Shown here piece after piece: positions 6,801 to 8,233 of a stretch of DNA of 8,233 nt. Position numbers and translations under genes: made by a program. The DNA comes from Flavobacteriales bacterium UBA4660 (GTDB taxonomy: Bacteria > Bacteroidota > Bacteroidia > Flavobacteriales_D > Sanyastnellaceae), in contig DHLU01000169.1 in assembly GCA_002405435.1 (NCBI GenBank), positions 2,436-10,668 of the forward strand, given 5' to 3'. The notes beneath the pieces are model-generated. The model worked only from the letters and a program-made list of their open reading frames with translations, searched no databases and had not been told where the DNA came from. Within the stretch, counting starts at the first letter, position 1. Every line of letters starts with the position of its first letter.

Positions 6801-7207
6801 TATCATTCCCGGTCAACCCGGGCAACGTCACGTTCCGCTGGAGGTATGACAAGGACGATGTAGTCAGCTCAGGCCTGGACGCGTGCTGGATCGACAACAT
6901 CATTTTCCCGCCCTACGAGCAAGTAGTAACGGTAGTGGAAACGGAAACAGATGCGGAAGCGCTCGTGGTATTTCCCAACCCGGCCGATGAATCGGCAACC
7001 ATAGCCTTCACCCTCTCACAGGCCTCTGACGGCAGTATGGTACTTACAGGCATGAGGGGAGAACAGGTATGGGCCCAACCCGCCAGACGTATGGCTGAGG
7101 GAAACCAGCGCGTTAACCTTCCCGTGCAGGAACTTGCAGCCGGCATGTACCTGCTGAGGGTAAATACATTCCGGGGCGACCAGGTCGTTAAGGTCGTCGT
7201 GGAATAG
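3803..7207 (+). CDS. Gingipain-type cysteine protease (peptidase C25), T9SS-secreted
   Basis: This 1134-residue secreted endopeptidase has, in order: signal peptide (1 to about 20), propeptide (to Arg217), C25 catalytic domain (about 218-580), Ig-like domain (about 585-668), two related beta domains (about 670-788 and 789-907), a jelly-roll domain like those of cleaved adhesins (about 910-1037) and a type A T9SS sorting domain (about 1050-1134, VVFPNPADESATIAF, GMYLLRV). The catalytic pair is His443 in NYTGHGS and Cys476 in VVGCCTGDF, spaced 33 residues as in RgpB recalled from memory. Glu367, Asp378 (EADWQHQN) and Trp519 (QSWAPPMEGQDEM) match RgpB Glu152, Asp163 and Trp284, predicting cleavage after arginine. 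PSR-YEVV at 217/218 fits the RgpB maturation site, suggesting self-activation. The preceding secreted-protein gene ends 15 bp upstream. Family and secretion route are near certain; Arg specificity is inference. Confidence 0.96.
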   Translation: MKLFYIMPLCAALLVPSIAHMQVTFTGENEGNLSLTCDAASFGHTTVNTPQGPAWILTLPDGAPLLRAGAPDLPRITVPLIVDDSRNMEVSIITSEFVEYSDIDVAPSRGNLYRTTDPATLPLSYGSVYSANEFYPGTLAALDEPFIQGVVRGQTLHFYPLQYNPVTRVLRHYTHLEVVVKVTELPGANALTQGNQRVNALLNETYAGRYLNYDPSRYEVVGELGNMLVITDGDYLDELAPWVQWKKEKGIATEVVDVADIGTTVSAINAFVENYYNDNGLTYLVLVGDELQIPTLLVNNGGGQGYCDACYGYISGADSYAEIHVGRIIVHTETELPGVITKILEYEKTPYVATDWFSVAMGIGSDEGAGIGDEDEADWQHQNEIKEDLLSFTYSSVWEKYDGNHNASSPTGGATADNAGSPPASTLTDVIENGCSLINYTGHGSHTSIVTGSYNNAQINALTNFHLYPYFIVVGCCTGDFDDDDASGDTFGEAWLKSMDGSNPAGGIGGAFSSVYQSWAPPMEGQDEMVHIISGLVGYETRHTLGSIHTNGCASMNDVYGNDGDEMTDTWHLFGDPTVQLRTAYPTSIDVDHLSQVFFGTSEIEISCNVEDAVVCITREGEILGWGITSGGSVSIEIPTLIEPAELLVTATAFNTVPSQTYIEVVPAEGPYVIDEDQVLDDSTGNNNGQADYGETVLLDVSLNNVGIEMAAGVTAVLSTADPNVTITDNTEFYGDVNPGDIPMADNAYAFIVADGVTDGHVVNFELEITDVELNTWNMDFNVVLNAPELACPVTITVDDATGNDNGRIESGEIVQISVTLSNNGHSEAVASMATLSTPSEYLTIIEPTQALGMIGASESVVAVFSVVAAADIPDGTNAALAFVAEAGLYNTSCSFEKTLDVIIEDSETGVIDGFNWQLDGDQDWFVTTQMPYEGEYCMQSGDIGNNQVTTLKTTMTILEAGNIEFSYRTDTESGFDFLIFNINGNTLGEWSGESDWTQVSFPVNPGNVTFRWRYDKDDVVSSGLDACWIDNIIFPPYEQVVTVVETETDAEALVVFPNPADESATIAFTLSQASDGSMVLTGMRGEQVWAQPARRMAEGNQRVNLPVQELAAGMYLLRVNTFRGDQVVKVVVE
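4451..4456 (+). other. Predicted pro/mature cleavage site (Arg217-Tyr218)
   Basis: CGC TAT encodes Arg217-Tyr218 of the C25 protease. From memory, mature RgpB begins with Tyr after an Arg, followed about ten residues later by a hydrophobic strand (MIVIV). Here Tyr218 precedes a matching strand (MLVI, 227-230) at similar spacing. The propeptide, about 195 residues, is close to the roughly 205 of RgpB. Confidence 0.6.
5843..6241 (+). repeat. Tandem related beta domains in the protease
   Basis: Two domains of about 118 residues begin with the shared motif DD-[SA]-TGN-x-NG-x5-GE. The first copy is DDSTGNNNGQADYGE (681-695) and the second DDATGNDNGRIESGE (799-813), followed by similar strands (VLLDVSLNNVG and VQISVTLSNNG). 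The span given runs from the first motif to the second. The Asp/Asn/Gly-rich loop could bind calcium, by analogy with other D-x-N-x-N-G loops. The domains probably act as spacers between the catalytic domain and the C-terminal modules. The underlying DNA has diverged, so the duplication is old. Confidence 0.7.
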
Positions 7208-7232
7208 TGTAGCGAAAAGTTTTCAACCTGAT

Positions 7233-7264
7233 AAAAAGCGCCTGGAAACAGGGGCTTTTTTTTT
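7233..7264. terminator. Bidirectional rho-independent terminator
   Basis: The hairpin pairs AAAAAGC-G-CCTG with CAGG-G-GCTTTTT around a GAAA tetraloop, with one internal G-G mismatch, and is followed by a nine-T run (7256-7264). The A-run on the 5' side gives a T-run on the other strand, so it can stop transcription from both the protease gene (ends 7207) and the convergent ATPase gene (ends 7275). Confidence 0.85.
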
Positions 7265-7274
7265 GGGCGGAACT

Positions 7275-8233
7275 TCAACCAAACAACCCACGCTTTCTGC
7301 CTCCGCCCAGTCCCAATACCCCCAAAATACCCCTTGCCAGTTCACGCACCACGGTATTTCCAGCCTGGCGCACCATCGTATTTTTCGAAATGCGTTCCGC
7401 CAGAGAAGGTTCTTCCTTCGCCTTTGGTGTCGTCTTTCTGATGACAGGCTCCGCCCGTTCGTCTTCGGTTTCCGCCCTTGCATTGATGAGTTTGGCCTCG
7501 AGCAGCTCGTAAGCACTTTCACGGTCTATCGCCTCATTGTACTTGGCTGCCAGTGCTGAACCGGCTGTGATCTTTGCGAGTTCCTCCTGCGTAAGCACCC
7601 CCATGCGCGATGCCGGAGCCCGTAGGTGGGTGGCAGCAAGCGGCGTGGGAATGCCCTTCTCATTGAGGGCAGTCACTATAGCCTGACCGATACCTATGGA
7701 GGTCAGTAATTCCTCCGTTTTGTAGTAAGAGGAGTCAGGATAATTCTCAGCGGTTTTGGAGATGGCCTTCCGGTCTTTCGCTGTAAACGCCCTCAGCGCA
7801 TGCTGCACCTTCAGTCCAAGCTGCGCCAACACATCATCCGGAATATCATAGGGGTTTTGCGTGCAGAAGTAAACGCCAATTCCCTTAGACCTGATCAGCT
7901 TGATGATGGTTTCAACCTGATCTAACAGTGCCCGGGATGCTTCGCCAAACACAAGGTGCGCCTCGTCAATAAAAACACAGAGTTTAGGCTTGTCCAGGTC
8001 GCCGGCTTCGGGAAAAGACTGGTACAACTCAGCCAGCAACTGCAGCATAAATGAAGAAAACAACTTCGGCCTGTCTTGTATATCGGCAAGCCGGATAATG
8101 CTCACCAGCCCGCGTCCCTGAGCATCGAGACGCACCAGGTCAGCCACTTCAAAGGAGCGTTCACCGAAAAAAAGTGCTGCACCCTGGGTCTCCAGTTCAA
8201 TGACTTTACGCAGTATTGTCGACACGCTGGATT
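7275..8233 (-). CDS. HerA/YjgR-type ATPase, DUF853 (5' end beyond right edge)
   Basis: The frame is open through the right edge (319 complete codons seen). A GTG at 8225-8223 lies inside it, but the sequence there already matches the middle of the family, so the true start is outside. Using the GTG as residue 1: ALFFGERSFEVADLVR (17-32), Walker B LCVFIDEAH (82-90) with the Asp-Glu pair, IRSKGIGVYFCTQNP (111-125) containing the sensor strand, and VQHALRAFTAKDRKAI (140-155), all typical of DUF853 proteins such as E. coli YjgR. Family members are about 500 residues, so roughly the first 180, with Walker A, are missing. A charged linker (about 245-280) precedes an amphipathic helix and a GGGRKRGLFG tail. 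The fold is that of HerA/FtsK-type hexameric DNA-pumping ATPases; the cellular role of this subfamily is poorly known. It ends 11 bp from the shared terminator. Confidence 0.93.
   Translation of the reverse strand, partial: SSVSTILRKVIELETQGAALFFGERSFEVADLVRLDAQGRGLVSIIRLADIQDRPKLFSSFMLQLLAELYQSFPEAGDLDKPKLCVFIDEAHLVFGEASRALLDQVETIIKLIRSKGIGVYFCTQNPYDIPDDVLAQLGLKVQHALRAFTAKDRKAISKTAENYPDSSYYKTEELLTSIGIGQAIVTALNEKGIPTPLAATHLRAPASRMGVLTQEELAKITAGSALAAKYNEAIDRESAYELLEAKLINARAETEDERAEPVIRKTTPKAKEEPSLAERISKNTMVRQAGNTVVRELARGILGVLGLGGGRKRGLFG

Noticed and set aside
8223..8225. GTG as start of the DUF853 ATPase
   Set aside because: The reading frame is open to the edge and the sequence here corresponds to the family's interior, after Walker A; this is a truncated view of a longer gene.

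Overview
The window looks like a chromosomal segment of a moderately GC-rich member of the Bacteroidota. The evidence is two proteins ending in type IX secretion system (T9SS) C-terminal sorting domains, a Bacteroidota-style PadR/PspC gene pair, a TAnnTTTG-type promoter candidate, and no obvious Shine-Dalgarno sequences at the starts examined. Genus cannot be read from the sequence. There are no tRNA or rRNA genes, insertion sequences, phage genes or CRISPR arrays.

Layout. Positions 1862 down to 1 (minus strand) hold a likely three-gene operon. It encodes a small exported protein of unknown role (115 aa), a PadR-family regulator (111 aa), and a PspC-domain membrane protein that starts inside the regulator's stop codon and runs off the left edge. 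A 268-bp divergent intergenic region (1863-2130) carries a promoter candidate and two short perfect inverted repeats. On the plus strand follow a Ppx/GppA-family phosphatase (2131-3021), a small T9SS-secreted protein (3104-3787) and, 15 bp later, a large T9SS-secreted gingipain-type cysteine protease (3803-7207). A hairpin and T-tract at 7233-7264 separates the protease from a convergent minus-strand HerA/YjgR-type (DUF853) ATPase gene, whose 5' part lies beyond the right edge.

How the parts may work together. The PadR-PspC pair resembles a self-regulated envelope-stress module, and a candidate operator lies just upstream of its promoter candidate. The two secreted proteins are probably co-transcribed and both should leave the cell by Sec followed by T9SS. 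The protease is the most informative gene. Compared with Porphyromonas RgpB recalled from memory, it keeps the catalytic Cys, His and Glu and the Arg-pocket Asp and Trp, and it has an Arg-Tyr bond exactly at the expected pro/mature boundary. This supports an Arg-specific, self-activating protease. No clearly novel multi-gene system is evident; the best leads are the protease with its small co-transcribed partner, and the operator-like repeats in the divergent intergenic region.
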